A DNA stretch of 64,000 nt from the NCBI RefSeq assembly GCF_013346665.1, contig NZ_JABVBB010000038.1, forward strand, positions 310,001-374,000, given 5' to 3'. Position 1 is the stretch's first letter. Each line of letters opens with the position of its first letter. Position numbers and translations under genes: made by a program. The notes beneath the pieces were generated by a model. The model saw only the letters and a program-made list of their open reading frames with translations, ran no database searches and was not told the origin of the DNA. Positions 1 to 7,691 of the stretch are shown here, in pieces. This DNA is from Sulfitobacter maritimus. GTDB taxonomy: Bacteria > Pseudomonadota > Alphaproteobacteria > Rhodobacterales > Rhodobacteraceae.

Positions 1-675
1 GGGCGTGCCTTCGCCCTTCGGCCCCATGAACCCGGTTGAGTGGCAGTCATCCACCATCACCAGCGCCTCGTATTTTTCAGCCAGTGCGGTGATTTCAGGC
101 AGTTTCGCCAGATAGCCATCCATGGAGAAAACACCATCCGTGGCGATCATGATGAAGCGCGCCCCATCTTCGCGGGCCTGCTTCAGCTTGGCCTCCAGAT
201 CGTCCATGTCACTGTTGGCGTAGCGGTAGCGTTTGGCTTTGCACAGGCGGATGCCGTCGATGATCGAGGCATGGTTCAGCGCGTCCGAGACCACAGCATC
301 CTCTGGTCCTAAAAGCGGCTCGAACAGGCCGCCGTTGGCGTCAAAACAGGCGGCGAAGAGGATCGAATCGTCATGCCCGAGGAAGCTGGCCAGTTTCTGC
401 TCCAACTCCCGATGAATGTCCTGCGTGCCGCAGATGAAACGGACGGAGGCCATGCCGAAGCCCTTTTCGTCCATCGCCTCTTTGGCGGCGGCGATCAACT
501 CGGGATGATCGGCAAGGCCGAGGTAGTTATTGGCGCAAAGGTTGATCACATCGCGGTCGCCCACGGCAATCTCACCGCCCTGCGGGGTGGTGATGAGCCG
601 CTCGCGTTTCATCATGCCCTCGGCGTCGATCTCGGCCAGGGTGTCTGTCATGTGGTCCAGAAATGCTTTGGTCAT
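1..675 (-). CDS. kbl: Glycine C-acetyltransferase (2-amino-3-ketobutyrate CoA ligase), 3' end outside window
   Basis: PLP enzyme of the alpha-oxoamine synthase family. It splits 2-amino-3-ketobutyrate, the product of threonine dehydrogenase, with CoA into glycine and acetyl-CoA. The first 225 residues are present; the catalytic lysine and small domain lie beyond base 1. Visible family blocks are [10 protein letters not shown] (45-54), [11 protein letters not shown] (131-141) and the cofactor-binding DDCHSTG (209-215). The start at 675 is supported by AAGGAG eight bases upstream, and the ORF is open to the window edge. 8-Amino-7-oxononanoate synthase (BioF) is the main alternative, but the N-terminal block is that of Kbl. 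The gene follows an XRE-cupin regulator on the same strand, with two palindromes in the gap, and tdh would be expected next, off the window. Confidence 0.9.
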   Translation of the reverse strand, partial: MTKAFLDHMTDTLAEIDAEGMMKRERLITTPQGGEIAVGDRDVINLCANNYLGLADHPELIAAAKEAMDEKGFGMASVRFICGTQDIHRELEQKLASFLGHDDSILFAACFDANGGLFEPLLGPEDAVVSDALNHASIIDGIRLCKAKRYRYANSDMDDLEAKLKQAREDGARFIMIATDGVFSMDGYLAKLPEITALAEKYEALVMVDDCHSTGFMGPKGEGTP

Positions 676-713
676 GGGATACTCCTTTTGAATCCCATCT
701 ACCATAGCGGAGG

Positions 714-727
714 CTATTCCGAAATAG
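714..727. promoter_or_regulatory. Second half-matching palindrome before kbl
   Basis: CTATTCCGAAATAG, with outer arms CTATT/AATAG. It shares the ATTCCG core with the 740-760 palindrome, 26 bp away from centre to centre (about two and a half helical turns). Repeated related half-sites upstream of one gene suggest cooperative binding by a dimeric regulator. Confidence 0.35.
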
Positions 728-739
728 AGGATGTCTTGA

Positions 740-760
740 ATAGCGGAATTTTTCCGATAT
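740..760. promoter_or_regulatory. Palindrome between the XRE-cupin regulator and kbl, possible operator
   Basis: Imperfect 21-bp inverted repeat: arms ATAGCGGAA and TTCCGATAT around a TTT centre, 8 of 9 positions pairing, with a perfect 13-bp core at 744-756 (CGGAA-TTT-TTCCG). It lies just downstream of the regulator stop and 65 bases before the kbl start, so an operator for kbl is the simplest reading. That the neighbouring regulator binds it is inference. Confidence 0.45.
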
Positions 761-768
761 ACCGGATT

Positions 769-1335
769 TCACGCATCCTGCACGACAAGGAACGCCCGCA
801 CTGGCCCTGTGATTGCACGGATGGCATGGGGTACATCGGCGGCGTAGCGTGCCGTATCTCCGGCCTGCAATTGCTCGGCTCCCGCACCGCTGGTCACTTC
901 GACGGCGCCTTCAAAAACGCTCAGGTGTTCGCGGGCACCTCGGGTATGCGGGGCGCTTTCTAACACGCCGCCTTCAGCGATGAGCAACTCATAGACCTCA
1001 TGATGCCCAGCCTCTTCGGGCGGCGACAGGATACGAATACGACAGCCATCGCCCAGATTACTGATTGTCGGCACCGCCGCACTGCGCAGCACTTCGATCT
1101 GCGCTTCAGCGGGGGTGCCATCCAAGAGTCCGGCAAAATCCACCTGCAACGCGCGGGTCAGGTTCCACAGCGTCGCGATGGTGGGGCTGGATTCCCCACG
1201 CTCAATCTGGCTCACCATAGAACGTGACACGCCTGACAGTTTCGCCACTGCATCGAGCGACAACCCCTGCCCTTGCCGCGCTTCTTTCAAGCGGGCGGGG
1301 AGTTGCGTCAGGATCTTGTCATTATTTTCCGTCAT
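769..1335 (-). CDS. XRE-family transcriptional regulator with C-terminal cupin domain
   Basis: A 188-residue regulator. A helix-turn-helix of the lambda-repressor/XRE type spans about 13-68, with the recognition region SGVSRSMVSQIERGES. A small RmlC-like cupin occupies about 105-187 (HEVYELLIAEGG ... HTRGAREH ... DVPHAIRA), where family members bind a small ligand. The ATG at 1335 starts the natural protein; a longer reading to 1416 has a poorly conserved extension. Regulators of this architecture commonly control adjacent amino-acid or amine catabolism genes. Here it lies 93 bases upstream of kbl on the same strand, with palindromes in the gap, so control of threonine/glycine breakdown is a reasonable inference. 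It is divergent from the thiolase at 1451. Confidence 0.85.
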   Translation of the reverse strand: MTENNDKILTQLPARLKEARQGQGLSLDAVAKLSGVSRSMVSQIERGESSPTIATLWNLTRALQVDFAGLLDGTPAEAQIEVLRSAAVPTISNLGDGCRIRILSPPEEAGHHEVYELLIAEGGVLESAPHTRGAREHLSVFEGAVEVTSGAGAEQLQAGDTARYAADVPHAIRAITGPVRAFLVVQDA

Positions 1336-1450
1336 GGCGGATATGTCGCGCGGCGCCCCGCCCCTGTCAAGCAGCGCTTTGACGGAACGTCCCCCCTGAC
1401 ATTGTGCCGCCACCACCCCATAGTGCCGCCAACGGATAGAGGAGAGCTAC

Positions 1451-2632
1451 ATGTCAAACGATATCGTCATCTTGGGCGGCGCGCGCACCGCCATCGGCAC
1501 TTTCGGCGGCAGCCTTGCCGCAACCCCACCGACCACCTTGGGCAGCACCGTCGCCCGCGCCGCGATGGAACGCGCGGGCGTGGACCCGGCGCAGATCGGT
1601 CATGTGGTCTTTGGCAATGTCATCAACACAGAGCCGCGCGACATGTACCTGAGCCGCGTTGCCGCGCGGGAGGCGGGGGTGCCGGATGAAGTCCCCGCGA
1701 TGAACGTGAACCGCCTGTGCGGCTCTGGCGTGCAGGCGCTGGTTTCGGCCACGCAAAGTCTGATGCTCGGCGATGCGGATTTCGCCCTCGCCGGTGGTGC
1801 CGAAAACATGTCCCGCGCACCCTATATTCTGCCCGATGCCCGCTGGGGCCAGAAAATGGGCGATGCACGGAGCCTTGATATGCTGCTCGGCACGCTGAAC
1901 TGCCCCTTTGGCACTGGGCATATGGGCGTAACGGCAGAGAATGTTGCGGATGAGCATGCGATTACGCGCGAACAGATGGATGAATTCGCCCTGCAAAGCC
2001 AAGAGCGTGCAGCAGCGGCCATCGCGGCGGGGCATTTCAAGGATCAGATCGTGCCGGTCGAGGTCAAAGTGAAGCGCGACATGGTGCCCTTCGACACCGA
2101 TGAGCATCCTAAGGCGACCACTGCCGAAGCCTTGGCCGGTTTGCGTCCGGTGTTCCAGAAGGATGGGCGCGTGACCGCAGGCAACGCGAGCGGGATCAAC
2201 GACGGTGCCGCAGCGCTGGTGCTGGCCCGCACCGAAGCCGCAGAAGCTGCTGGGCTTAAACCCCGCGCACGGATTATCGGCTACGCGCATGCGGGTGTGC
2301 GGCCTGAGGTGATGGGCATCGGGCCGATCCCTGCCGTGCAAAACCTTCTGAGACGCACCGGGCTGAAAGCCAGCGACTTCGACGTGATTGAAAGCAACGA
2401 GGCCTTCGCCAGCCAAGCGCTGGCGGTGAGCAAGGAGTTAGACTTCGATCCGGCAATCGTGAACCCCAACGGCGGCGCGATTGCGCTTGGCCACCCTGTC
2501 GGCGCGACGGGGGCGATCATCACCGTGAAGGCGCTTTATGAGTTGGAGCGGATTGGCGGCAAGCGCGCGTTGATCACCATGTGCATCGGCGGCGGTCAAG
2601 GCATCGCCATGGCGATCGAACGTATCGCGTGA
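1451..2632 (+). CDS. Acetyl-CoA C-acyltransferase (thiolase)
   Basis: A 393-residue thiolase, the usual length for a homotetrameric biosynthetic or degradative enzyme. The nucleophile is C90 in NRLCGSG, the histidine is H348 in ALGHPVGATG and the second cysteine is C378 in MCIGGGQG, so the catalytic triad is complete. It condenses or cleaves acyl-CoAs, in the cytoplasm, either for acetoacetyl-CoA formation (polyhydroxybutyrate, PhaA/AtoB role) or for short-chain beta-oxidation (BktB role). The neighbours do not decide between these: no phaB or phaC is adjacent. The start has GGAGAG eight bases upstream (GAGGAGAGCTAC). It is divergent from the XRE-cupin regulator. Confidence 0.92.
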   Translation: MSNDIVILGGARTAIGTFGGSLAATPPTTLGSTVARAAMERAGVDPAQIGHVVFGNVINTEPRDMYLSRVAAREAGVPDEVPAMNVNRLCGSGVQALVSATQSLMLGDADFALAGGAENMSRAPYILPDARWGQKMGDARSLDMLLGTLNCPFGTGHMGVTAENVADEHAITREQMDEFALQSQERAAAAIAAGHFKDQIVPVEVKVKRDMVPFDTDEHPKATTAEALAGLRPVFQKDGRVTAGNASGINDGAAALVLARTEAAEAAGLKPRARIIGYAHAGVRPEVMGIGPIPAVQNLLRRTGLKASDFDVIESNEAFASQALAVSKELDFDPAIVNPNGGAIALGHPVGATGAIITVKALYELERIGGKRALITMCIGGGQGIAMAIERIA

Positions 2633-2640
2633 AACTGGGC

Positions 2641-2658
2641 GGGGGCCATATGGCCCCC
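2641..2658. terminator. Palindromic stem between convergent thiolase and ubiB
   Basis: GGGGGCCATATGGCCCCC is a perfect 18-bp palindrome in the 33-base gap between two convergent genes. It has no T-run, so efficient intrinsic termination is uncertain; position suggests a shared transcript end. Confidence 0.4.
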
Positions 2659-2665
2659 TTCCTCC

Positions 2666-4198
2666 CTAAAGCAGCGCGTCGACCAAAGCGATTGTTGTGG
2701 CCCCGGCCATGCCGGACATCACCGCAGTCGCCGCGATGTAGCGCCAAAAACGGGGGCGGCGCTGCGGCTGGTCTTCGGCCTGACGGTTCAATGCCTGTTC
2801 AACCAGACCCGGTAAGCGCGGGCCGAAACGCGCCATGACCATCGCGGTGTCGCGCAGGTCTGACAGCATGGCGCGGGGGCCGAGCGATTTGGTGATGTAA
2901 TCCGTCACAATGGGGCTCGCGACTTCCCAGATGTTGATATGCGGGTTGAGCGAGCGGGCGACCCCTTCGACCACGACCATGGTGCGTTGCAGCAAGATTA
3001 GCTCGGTGCGGGTCTCCATGCCGAAACGTTCTGTCACCTCAAAGAGATAGGTCAGCAGCCGCGCCATGGAGATGCGGGTGGCGTCCATGCCAAAAATCGG
3101 CTCTCCCACCGCACGCAGGGCGCGGGCGAATTCATCGACGTCTTTGTCGGCAGGCACGTAACCAGCCTCAAAATGCACCTTCGCCACGCGCTGATAGTCG
3201 CGGCGGATGAAACCGTAAAGGATTTCCGCGTAGACCCGGCGGGTATAGCTGTCGATATGCCCCATGATGCCGAAGTCATAGGCGATGATATCCCCATTGG
3301 CCGCGACCTTGAGGTTGCCTTGGTGCATGTCGGCGTGGAAGTAACCGTCGCGCAGGGCGTGTTGGAGGAAGAGTTGCAATACACGCTCCGACAGCGCTAC
3401 GCGGTCGTGTCCGGCAGCGTCGATTGCAGCGTTATCGCCCAGCGGCACACCATCGGCCCAGCCCAGTGTCATCACGCGGCGGCCGGAGTAGTTCCACTTG
3501 ATTTCGGGCAGTTGAAACCCGGCGTCTTCCTTGGTGTTGGCAGAGAATTCAGAGGCGGCGGAGCTTTCGAGCCGCAGGTCCAACTCGCCCCGCACGACGC
3601 CATCGAAGTGCTCGATCACCTCGGTTGGGCGCAGACGACGCGAGCCGGGGGAGAAAATCTCGGCCATGCGGGCGGCGAGGTAGAAAGCGTCGATGTCCTT
3701 GCGGAAGGCCTTTTCGATGCCGGGGCGGAGGACTTTGACGGCGACTTCTTCGCCCGTCTCGGCCAATCGTGCATGGTGGACCTGTGCGATGGAGGCGGCG
3801 GCGACAGGTTCGCTGAACTCAGAGAAAATGGCGCTGACGGGCTGGCCCAATTCATCCGCGACAGAATTGCGGGCCAGTGCGGTGTCAAAGGGCGGCAGTT
3901 TGTCCTGCAACACACGCAGTTGCACGGCCAGCTCATCGCCTACCACATCAGGTCGGGTCGACAGCACTTGGCCGAATTTAATGTACGCGGGCCCAAGCGC
4001 CGTCAGCGCGCGGGTCGCGGGCGGCATTGCCGGATCGCCGTTATATCCCAGCCATTTGAACGGCAGGCCAAGGGCGCGGGCGACAAAGCGCAGCGGTTTG
4101 GGTGCGTCAAAGGCGTCAAGCACCACATTCATCGCGCCGGTACGTTCGAGCGTCGCCCCGGTGCGGATCAGCCGCCAAATGTTGTGAGGTCCGCGCAT
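2666..4198 (-). CDS. ubiB: UbiB, ABC1/ADCK-type protein kinase-like ubiquinone biosynthesis protein
   Basis: A 510-residue UbiB/ADCK family protein needed for ubiquinone production, thought to act as an ATPase helping extract lipid intermediates at the membrane. The family-specific KFGQ motif is at 74-77 in AYIKFGQVLSTRPD, followed by an Ala-rich loop (AAASIAQVHHA), the lysine strand VAVKVLRPG, the catalytic loop HADMHQGN and YDFG. A C-terminal hydrophobic segment of about 20 residues (ATAVMSGMAGATTIALVDAL) fits the usual membrane anchor. The start at 4198 overlaps the ubiE stop as TGATG, indicating translational coupling; an ATG at 4210 would add four residues. Nothing important appears missing. 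Confidence 0.94.
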   Translation of the reverse strand: MRGPHNIWRLIRTGATLERTGAMNVVLDAFDAPKPLRFVARALGLPFKWLGYNGDPAMPPATRALTALGPAYIKFGQVLSTRPDVVGDELAVQLRVLQDKLPPFDTALARNSVADELGQPVSAIFSEFSEPVAAASIAQVHHARLAETGEEVAVKVLRPGIEKAFRKDIDAFYLAARMAEIFSPGSRRLRPTEVIEHFDGVVRGELDLRLESSAASEFSANTKEDAGFQLPEIKWNYSGRRVMTLGWADGVPLGDNAAIDAAGHDRVALSERVLQLFLQHALRDGYFHADMHQGNLKVAANGDIIAYDFGIMGHIDSYTRRVYAEILYGFIRRDYQRVAKVHFEAGYVPADKDVDEFARALRAVGEPIFGMDATRISMARLLTYLFEVTERFGMETRTELILLQRTMVVVEGVARSLNPHINIWEVASPIVTDYITKSLGPRAMLSDLRDTAMVMARFGPRLPGLVEQALNRQAEDQPQRRPRFWRYIAATAVMSGMAGATTIALVDALL

Positions 4199-4950
4199 CA
4201 GATTTTCCAACCCGAATGCAGCGCCGCGATGCCCATGGTAAGGTTGCGGTATTTGGCTTGCTCAAAGCCCGCTGCACGGACCATCGACAAGAACGTGTCT
4301 TGGTCCGGGAAGTTGCGGATCGATTCGACGAGATATTGATAGCTGTCGCGGTCCCCTGCGATGGCCTGGCCCATGCGCGGGATCACGTTGAAGCTGTAGA
4401 GGTCATAGGCTTTCTGCATCGCCGGATTGGGCAACTGGCTGAATTCCAGCACCATCAGGCGGCCACCGGGGCGCAGCACGCGGTAGGCTTCATTGAGCGC
4501 CTCTTGCGGGCGCGTCACGTTCCGGATGCCGAAGCTGATGGTGTAGACGTCGAAGGTATTGTCGGGAAAGGGCAACGCCATGGCATCGCCCACCACCCAG
4601 TCGAGGCTGCCCGTCAGGCTATCAGCCTCGGCACGTTTGCGGCCTTCGACCAACATCGGCTCGGTAAGGTCCAGCACCGTGGCGTGGCCATGGCCCGCAC
4701 GTTTGAGAAATTTGAACGACACATCACCAGTGCCGCCCGCCACATCGAGCAATTTCTGACCGGGGCGCGGGGCGAGCCAATCCATCATCGCTTCTTTCCA
4801 GACGCGGTGGATGCCCATGCTCATCACGTCATTCATAATGTCGTATTTGCTGGCGACGGAGTTGAACACACCCTGTACGCGTCCGGCCTTTTCATGCTCT
4901 GGCACGGTCTCAAATCCGAAATGGGTGGTTTTGTCGGCGTCCTGGGTCAT
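4198..4950 (-). CDS. ubiE: UbiE, demethylmenaquinol/2-polyprenyl-6-methoxyphenol C-methyltransferase
   Basis: A 250-residue class I SAM methyltransferase that puts the C-methyl group on the benzoquinol ring in ubiquinone synthesis. The UbiE signature [17 protein letters not shown] is at 36-52, the SAM glycine motif [13 protein letters not shown] at 67-79, and the second family signature [15 protein letters not shown] near 142-156. It is the first gene of the ubiE-ubiB pair and its stop codon overlaps the ubiB ATG by one base. It is divergent from mutM, with about 100 bases between the two starts holding both promoters. Confidence 0.96.
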   Translation of the reverse strand: MTQDADKTTHFGFETVPEHEKAGRVQGVFNSVASKYDIMNDVMSMGIHRVWKEAMMDWLAPRPGQKLLDVAGGTGDVSFKFLKRAGHGHATVLDLTEPMLVEGRKRAEADSLTGSLDWVVGDAMALPFPDNTFDVYTISFGIRNVTRPQEALNEAYRVLRPGGRLMVLEFSQLPNPAMQKAYDLYSFNVIPRMGQAIAGDRDSYQYLVESIRNFPDQDTFLSMVRAAGFEQAKYRNLTMGIAALHSGWKI

Positions 4951-5050
4951 CTGCTCTTGCGATCCTCTGGTTCAGTCCCTTGTTATAGGGTGCCGGGGGG
5001 CAGGGACAATGCGTGCCTTTTGTCACAGGCGAGCGAGAGGGGAAACCGAG

Positions 5051-5902
5051 ATGCCGGAACTGCCAGAGGTCGAGACCGTCCGCCGGGGGCTTGACCCCGC
5101 GATGGAGGGCCAGGTGATTGTCCGCGCCGAAGTGAACCGCCCCGATCTGCGCTGGCCCTTTCCGGAGCGCATGGCCGAGCGGTTGACCGGGCAGCGGGTC
5201 ACGCTGCTGCGGCGCCGGTCGAAGTATATCCTCGCCGATCTGGAAGGCGGGGAATCGCTGCTGGTGCATTTGGGGATGTCCGGGCGGATGCTGGTCTCGG
5301 GCGACCCGTTGGGGCAATTTCAGCACAACCACCCCGCGCCCGAAAAACATGACCACGTTGTGTTGCATATGGGGAACGGGGCGCGGATCACCTTTAACGA
5401 CCCGCGCCGCTTTGGCGCAATGGACCTGATGCCTACCGCCACAGCGGAGGCGCATAAACTGCTGGCGGCACTAGGGCCAGAACCGCTGGGCAATGATTTT
5501 CACGAAGCGCTTTTGATCGCCGCGCTAAAGGGGCGCAACACGCCGATCAAATCGGCGCTTCTGGATCAGCGGATCGTGGCGGGCTTGGGAAATATCTACG
5601 TCTGTGAAGCGCTTTACCGGGCGGGTATTCATCCGGCACGCAAGGCGGGGCGCATCTCGGCCAGCCGCGTGGCGGCGCTGGTGCCGATCATCCGGCAGGT
5701 GCTGGCTGAGGCGATTGAAGCGGGCGGCTCATCGCTCAAGGATTTCCGGCAAGCGGACGGCGAATTGGGCTATTTCCAGCATCGATTTGACGTCTATGGC
5801 CGCGAGGGCGAAGCCTGTCGCCGCCCCGGCTGTGACGGCACCGTGGCGCGGATTGTGCAGAGCGGGCGGTCGTCCTTCTATTGCCCGCGCTGTCAAAGAT
5901 AG
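5051..5902 (+). CDS. mutM: Formamidopyrimidine-DNA glycosylase (Fpg/MutM)
   Basis: Bifunctional glycosylase/AP lyase of 283 residues that removes 8-oxoguanine and other oxidised purines. It begins [14 protein letters not shown], so after Met removal Pro is the N-terminal nucleophile and the next Glu is the general acid, which fixes the start at 5051 rather than a longer frame. The beta-lysine is in RRRSKYIL near 58. The C-terminal zinc finger carries its four cysteines as C-x4-C ... C-x2-C (CRRPGC and CPRC). Position beside ubiE-ubiB is common in this lineage and carries no functional message. Confidence 0.96.
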   Translation: MPELPEVETVRRGLDPAMEGQVIVRAEVNRPDLRWPFPERMAERLTGQRVTLLRRRSKYILADLEGGESLLVHLGMSGRMLVSGDPLGQFQHNHPAPEKHDHVVLHMGNGARITFNDPRRFGAMDLMPTATAEAHKLLAALGPEPLGNDFHEALLIAALKGRNTPIKSALLDQRIVAGLGNIYVCEALYRAGIHPARKAGRISASRVAALVPIIRQVLAEAIEAGGSSLKDFRQADGELGYFQHRFDVYGREGEACRRPGCDGTVARIVQSGRSSFYCPRCQR

Positions 5903-5966
5903 CTTGAAACATGAGGGGGCCGTGGTATGCACGTTCCCCTGAGCGCAACAACAAAGAGCATTCTTG

Positions 5967-6743
5967 ATGGCTTACGAAACGATCACCGTGGACGTGGACA
6001 ACCATGTGGCCCTGATCACCCTCAACCGCCCGGATGCGCTGAACGCGCTCAACGACGCGTTGCTGGGTGAACTGGCCAAAGCGCTGAAGAGCGCGCAGGA
6101 AAACGACAAGGTGCGCTGCATCGTCATCACCGGGTCAGAAAAGGCTTTCGCCGCTGGCGCCGATATCGCGATGATGCGTGAGAAAAGTTTTGTCGACGTC
6201 TTTATGGGCGATCTTTTCACCCCTGAAACCGATCAGATTCTGCGCGTGCGCAAACCGATTATTGCGGCGGTGTCGGGCTATGCTTTGGGCGGCGGCTGCG
6301 AATTGGCGATGATGTGCGATTTCATCATCTGCTCGGAAAGCGCCAAGTTCGGCCAGCCGGAGATCAACCTCGGCGTTGTGGCAGGCATCGGCGGCACCCA
6401 GCGTCTGACCCGTCTGGTGGGCAAGTCCAAGGCGATGGATATGAACCTCACAGGTCGCTTCATGGATGCGGATGAGGCGGAGCGTTCAGGCCTCGTGTCG
6501 CGCGTTGTGCCGGTGAAAAAGCTGATGGAAGAAGCCATGGCCGCCGCGGGTAAGATCGCGGAGAAATCCATGATCTCGGCCACCGTAGTGAAGGAATGCG
6601 TGAACCGCGCCTATGAGGTGCCGCTGAGCGAAGGTCTGCTGTTTGAGCGCCGCATGTTCCATTCGCTGTTCAACACCGAAGACCAGAAAGAGGGCATGTC
6701 CGCCTTCCTCGAAAAGCGCGAAGCGCAGTTCCGCGACAAGTAA
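5967..6743 (+). CDS. Enoyl-CoA hydratase (crotonase family)
   Basis: A 258-residue crotonase-fold protein that hydrates trans-2-enoyl-CoA to 3-hydroxyacyl-CoA. The oxyanion-hole segments AAGADIAMM and YALGGGCELAMM are present, and both catalytic glutamates can be placed, in GGGCELAM and FGQPEINLG. The length is that of mitochondrial ECHS1-type enzymes, which act on short chains. An in-frame TTG one codon earlier would add one residue; ATG at 5967 is preferred. It stands alone between mutM and rpsT with a stem-loop after it, so its pathway (fatty acid or branched-chain amino acid breakdown) cannot be read from context. Confidence 0.9.
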   Translation: MAYETITVDVDNHVALITLNRPDALNALNDALLGELAKALKSAQENDKVRCIVITGSEKAFAAGADIAMMREKSFVDVFMGDLFTPETDQILRVRKPIIAAVSGYALGGGCELAMMCDFIICSESAKFGQPEINLGVVAGIGGTQRLTRLVGKSKAMDMNLTGRFMDADEAERSGLVSRVVPVKKLMEEAMAAAGKIAEKSMISATVVKECVNRAYEVPLSEGLLFERRMFHSLFNTEDQKEGMSAFLEKREAQFRDK

Positions 6744-6754
6744 GCGATTCCTTC

Positions 6755-6777
6755 GGCGCGGCTTGCATTGCCGCGCC
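6755..6777 (+). terminator. Stem-loop after the enoyl-CoA hydratase gene
   Basis: GGCGCGGC and GCCGCGCC pair around the loop TTGCATT, twelve bases past the stop. Only a weak T-rich tail follows, so it is a probable but not strong intrinsic terminator. Confidence 0.5.
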
Positions 6778-6915
6778 TGCTGTCTTATAGGCAGCCCCAA
6801 TACATGCGCGTGCAGCCCGCTCTGGCTAGAATCACCTGCCCTTTGGGGCCCGGATTTCCGGTAGGGTTGGCGTCTCGCATTGCTACGCAACATATGAACC
6901 CGAAGGCTGATACTC

Positions 6916-7179
6916 ATGGCAAACACCACCCAATCCGCTAAGCGCGCCCGTCAAAACGAAAAGCGTTTTGCGATCAACAAAGCACGCCGTTCGCGCATCC
7001 GCACCTACCTGCGCAAAGTCGAAGAGGCGATCACCTCCGGTGATAAAGAAGCCGCAACCGCCGCTCTGAAAGCCGCCCAGCCCGAGCTGATGCGCGGCGT
7101 CACCAAAGGCGTTTTTCACAAGAACACCGCATCGCGCAAAATGTCGCGCCTTTCCGCGCGGGTTAAAGCACTGGGCTAA
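6916..7179 (+). CDS. rpsT: 30S ribosomal protein S20
   Basis: An 87-residue, strongly basic protein that binds 16S rRNA early in 30S assembly. It begins [17 protein letters not shown] and contains the S20 block [24 protein letters not shown]. The family is typically 85-90 residues. It is monocistronic, with its own upstream region from 6778 and a clean intrinsic terminator right after it. The order rpsT then dnaA is typical of this group. Confidence 0.97.
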   Translation: MANTTQSAKRARQNEKRFAINKARRSRIRTYLRKVEEAITSGDKEAATAALKAAQPELMRGVTKGVFHKNTASRKMSRLSARVKALG

Positions 7180-7212
7180 GCTGCAACGTCAGCCAACCTA
7201 TTGAAGACAAGA

Positions 7213-7237
7213 GGCGCCGCATCGCGGCGCCTTTTTT
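7213..7237 (+). terminator. Intrinsic terminator of rpsT
   Basis: Eight-base stem GGCGCCGC/GCGGCGCC with loop ATC, directly followed by six T residues. A textbook rho-independent terminator 33 bases past the rpsT stop. Confidence 0.9.
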
Positions 7238-7373
7238 CGTGCAAGTGCAGCGCGAAAACCACGCCGCAGATTCTTTTCTGACAATACATGAGTCAAGCTG
7301 GAAGATATGTTGAAGCGGACCTGAAACACTTGCTACCAAAGGTCCAGCGATTCATTTCGCTTGGGGGGACAGG

Positions 7374-7418
7374 CCCTGAAAACGGCGTCAGCCAAATGGC
7401 AGAATGCCAGATTCAGGG
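7374..7418 (+). promoter_or_regulatory. Two-part stem-loop upstream of dnaA
   Basis: Outer arms CCCTGAA and TTCAGGG enclose an inner hairpin TGGC-AGAAT-GCCA with one unpaired base on its 3' side. No T-run follows, so this looks like RNA structure or a protein site, not a terminator. Confidence 0.35.
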
Positions 7419-7637
7419 GGGTGCAGATACCGGCGATGGTTCTGCATTGACGTGAATGTTGCTGCCGCACGTTTACCCTGTCGATTGAAACGCGGACGGT
7501 TCGTTCAGCGCCTTTTTAGCGCCGGTTTTCGGTGTGAGAGGGTATTGGGCAAACCATTCTGTACAAGTCCGAAGGACACAGGTCGGTCATCCTTGTGGGA
7601 CCGGGTGGATGATCTGTTGCCGGGTGAAAAATATTGA

Positions 7638-7658
7638 GGGCCGAGATCCACTCGGCCC
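7638..7658 (+). promoter_or_regulatory. Strong hairpin in the dnaA leader
   Basis: Perfect eight-base stem GGGCCGAG/CTCGGCCC with loop ATCCA, ending 33 bases before the dnaA ATG and lacking a T-run. It would be transcribed as part of the dnaA 5' leader and may affect mRNA stability or translation. Confidence 0.45.
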
Positions 7659-7691
7659 CGGTGCGAAGAGCAAAGCGGGACGTTAGGCACA

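Larger units (their letters stand above)
7238..7691 (+). other. 454-bp gap before dnaA with several stem-loops; no convincing gene
   Basis: This stretch separates the rpsT terminator from the dnaA start. I see inverted repeats GGACCT/AGGTCC (7317-7322 with 7340-7345), CCCTGAA/TTCAGGG (7374-7380 with 7412-7418) enclosing TGGC/GCCA (7397-7400 with 7406-7409), TCATCC/GGATGA (7587-7592 with 7607-7612) and GGGCCGAG/CTCGGCCC (7638-7645 with 7651-7658). No canonical TTATCCACA box is present; TCATCCACC (minus strand, 7604-7612) matches at 7 of 9 positions. Open frames here, such as 7404-7637, lack a good ribosome site and protein-like composition. It probably holds the dnaA promoter and a long leader, perhaps a small RNA. 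Confidence 0.5.

Noticed and set aside
3173-4339. Long open frame on the + strand opposite ubiB/ubiE (388 codons)
   Set aside because: Antisense shadow of well-supported genes; high-GC third positions keep the opposite frame open.
7513-7534. GCGCC-T5-AGCGCC element before dnaA as a terminator
   Set aside because: The GCGCC units are direct rather than inverted repeats, so no stem forms.
7404-7637. 77-codon frame in the dnaA leader region
   Set aside because: No ribosome site, Arg/Cys-rich unusual composition, and it overlaps strong stem-loops; more likely non-coding.
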